Below are positions 13,745 through 14,871 of a DNA stretch of 14,871 bases, in pieces (position 1 is the stretch's first letter; each line of letters starts with the position of its first letter). Both the position numbers and the translations under genes were made by a program. The DNA comes from Anianibacter sp965662745 (GTDB lineage: Bacteria > Pseudomonadota > Alphaproteobacteria > Rhodobacterales > Rhodobacteraceae), in contig CBFIJK010000072.1 in assembly GCA_965662745.1 (NCBI GenBank), positions 1 through 14,871 on the forward strand, written 5' to 3'. The notes under the pieces are model-generated. The model was not told where the DNA came from. It saw only the letters and a list, made by a program, of their open reading frames with translations, and did no database searches.

Positions 13745-13760
13745 TGTTCCACGTGAAACA
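13745..13760. other. parS, ParB-binding chromosome-segregation site
   Basis: TGTTCCACGTGAAACA is an exact match to the widely conserved bacterial parS consensus TGTTNCACGTGAAACA, a near-perfect 16-bp palindrome. It occupies the mnmE-mnmG junction. The GTG start codon of mnmG is bases 9-11 of the site, and codons 1-3 of mnmG form its right half. ParB is expected to load here and spread. parA and parB themselves are outside the window. Confidence 0.9.
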
Positions 13761-14871
13761 TTCGGATTTCGAAGTTATCGTCGTCGGTGGCGGCCATGCT
13801 GGTTGTGAGGCCGCAGCCGCATCCGCGCGCGCTGGTGCGAAGACGTGCCTTGTAACGCTTACCCGCGCTTCAATAGGTGTGATGTCGTGCAACCCAGCGA
13901 TCGGAGGGCTTGGCAAGGGCCACCTCGTTCGTGAAATCGACGCACTTGACGGTGTCATGGGCAGAATCGCAGACCGAGCAGGCATTCAATTTCGCCTCTT
14001 GAACCGGCGCAAGGGTCCCGCCGTACAGGGACCGCGCGCGCAATCGGATCGCAAGATCTACCGCGAAGCCATGCAGGCAGAGCTTTCGAGCACACAGAAC
14101 CTGACGATCATCGAAGGTGAGGTTGTCGACCTGATGATGCATGGGGCCCGCGTCACTGGCGTCCAACTTGGCGATGGAGTTTCGCTTTCAAGCCAGTCGG
14201 TGATTCTGACAACCGGTACTTTCCTGCGAGGCGTGATTCATATTGGCGACAAGAGTCGTCCGGGTGGACGCATGGGCGACCGTCCGTCGATCGCCCTCGC
14301 CGACCGCATAGACGGGTTTGGTCTGCCGCTTGGCCGCTTGAAGACAGGGACGCCTCCTCGGCTTGATGGGCGGACGATCAATTGGGATATGCTGGAAAAG
14401 CAGCCCGGCGATGAGGATCCGACGCTCTTTTCTTTCTTGAACAGAAAGCCGACCGCTAGGCAGGTTTCGTGTGGGATCACTCATACGAATGAACGGACGC
14501 ATGAGATCATTCGAGAGAACCTTGGCAGGTCCGCGATGTACGGCGGGCATATCGACGGCGTAGGACCGCGGTACTGTCCGTCAATCGAGGACAAGGTTGT
14601 ACGATTTGCAGAAAAACCGTCTCACCAAGTGTTCCTGGAACCCGAGGGCCTTGATGATCCGACTGTCTATCCGAACGGGATTTCAACGTCTCTACCGGTT
14701 GAAGTGCAGGAGGATTACGTCCGTTCGATGGCCGGTCTTGAAAATGCGGCGATCATCCAACCCGGCTATGCCATCGAATACGATTACGTCGACCCGCGAG
14801 CTTTGAGTGCAACTTTGGAACTGCGTGATGTGCCTGGGCTGTATCTTGCCGGGCAGATCAATGGGACGACC
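13753..14871 (+). CDS. mnmG: MnmG (GidA), tRNA U34-modifying FAD enzyme (3' end outside window, GTG start)
   Basis: MnmG is the FAD- and NADH-dependent partner of MnmE in wobble-uridine modification. 373 codons are visible without a stop; the family is about 620-630 residues, so roughly 60% is present. Motifs are the FAD loop VGGGHAGCEA (11-20), MSCNPAIGGLGKGHLVREID (44-63), NRRKGPAVQGPRAQSDR (84-100), TGTFLRG (154-160), SRPGGRMGD (168-176), KTGTPPRLDG (197-206) and GPRYCPSIEDKV (271-282) with the conserved Cys275. The visible part ends in GQINGTT (367-373). The start is GTG at 13753, embedded in parS. GAGG (13739-13742), overlapping the mnmE stop, is a plausible ribosome-binding site ten bases upstream. 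No better in-frame start lies nearby, and the protein begins immediately before the FAD-binding strand as expected. Confidence 0.96.
   Translation, partial: MKHSDFEVIVVGGGHAGCEAAAASARAGAKTCLVTLTRASIGVMSCNPAIGGLGKGHLVREIDALDGVMGRIADRAGIQFRLLNRRKGPAVQGPRAQSDRKIYREAMQAELSSTQNLTIIEGEVVDLMMHGARVTGVQLGDGVSLSSQSVILTTGTFLRGVIHIGDKSRPGGRMGDRPSIALADRIDGFGLPLGRLKTGTPPRLDGRTINWDMLEKQPGDEDPTLFSFLNRKPTARQVSCGITHTNERTHEIIRENLGRSAMYGGHIDGVGPRYCPSIEDKVVRFAEKPSHQVFLEPEGLDDPTVYPNGISTSLPVEVQEDYVRSMAGLENAAIIQPGYAIEYDYVDPRALSATLELRDVPGLYLAGQINGTT

Noticed and set aside
12693..13985. Long open frame antisense to mnmE and mnmG (430 codons)
   Set aside because: Ser/Arg/Pro-rich translation typical of the complement of a GC-rich gene; the sense frame has all MnmE motifs.
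1..14871. Search for a new defence system, mobile element, CRISPR array, prophage or tRNA
   Set aside because: All genes but the partial membrane protein at the left edge fit known families (most of them housekeeping), in an order typical of alphaproteobacterial chromosomes; no repeats arrays, integrase, transposase or tRNA-like cloverleaf was seen.

Overview
The window looks like ordinary core chromosome of an alphaproteobacterium, most likely Rhodobacterales (Roseobacter/Rhodobacter group). The grounds are the conserved cluster maf-aroE-coaE-dnaQ, secB, fxsA, a Tim44-like gene, mltA and smr on one side and hemJ-rho-mnmE-mnmG on the other, together with high-GC coding sequence and typical alphaproteobacterial protein sequences. 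No tRNA, rRNA, CRISPR array, insertion sequence or prophage gene was seen.

Layout. Bases 1-3958 read rightward: the tail of a small membrane protein overlapping hslU (ATP-dependent protease ATPase), a DUF900-type alpha/beta-hydrolase lipoprotein, and an MFS transporter. Bases 3941-6248 read leftward as a tightly overlapped set transcribed tim44-like -> mltA -> smr. fxsA and secB (6365-7436) read rightward and converge on a second leftward overlapped set transcribed maf -> aroE -> coaE -> dnaQ (10157 down to 7438). A 417-bp gene-free region (10158-10574) follows. From there everything reads rightward: hemJ, rho, mnmE, and mnmG cut off by the window end.

The gene-free region is the best candidate for the chromosomal replication origin. 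It holds two abutting DnaA-box-like 9-mers (one is TGATCCACA), a third one-mismatch box on the other strand, two AT-rich tracts, and genes transcribed away from it on both sides. About 3.2 kb to the right is an exact 16-bp ParB site (TGTTCCACGTGAAACA) in which the GTG start codon of mnmG is embedded. A 14/16 match to the same site lies inside aroE, about 1 kb to the left of the region. parA/parB would be expected just beyond the right edge, but they are not in this window.

The gene products are housekeeping: proteolysis (HslU), envelope and secretion (MltA, SecB, Tim44-like, FxsA), proofreading (DnaQ), CoA and shikimate synthesis (CoaE, AroE), nucleotide-pool or cell-division control (Maf), heme synthesis (HemJ), transcription termination (Rho) and tRNA U34 modification (MnmE with MnmG). 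I see no new multi-gene system. The most interesting content is the replication/segregation architecture and a few small regulatory and motif oddities.
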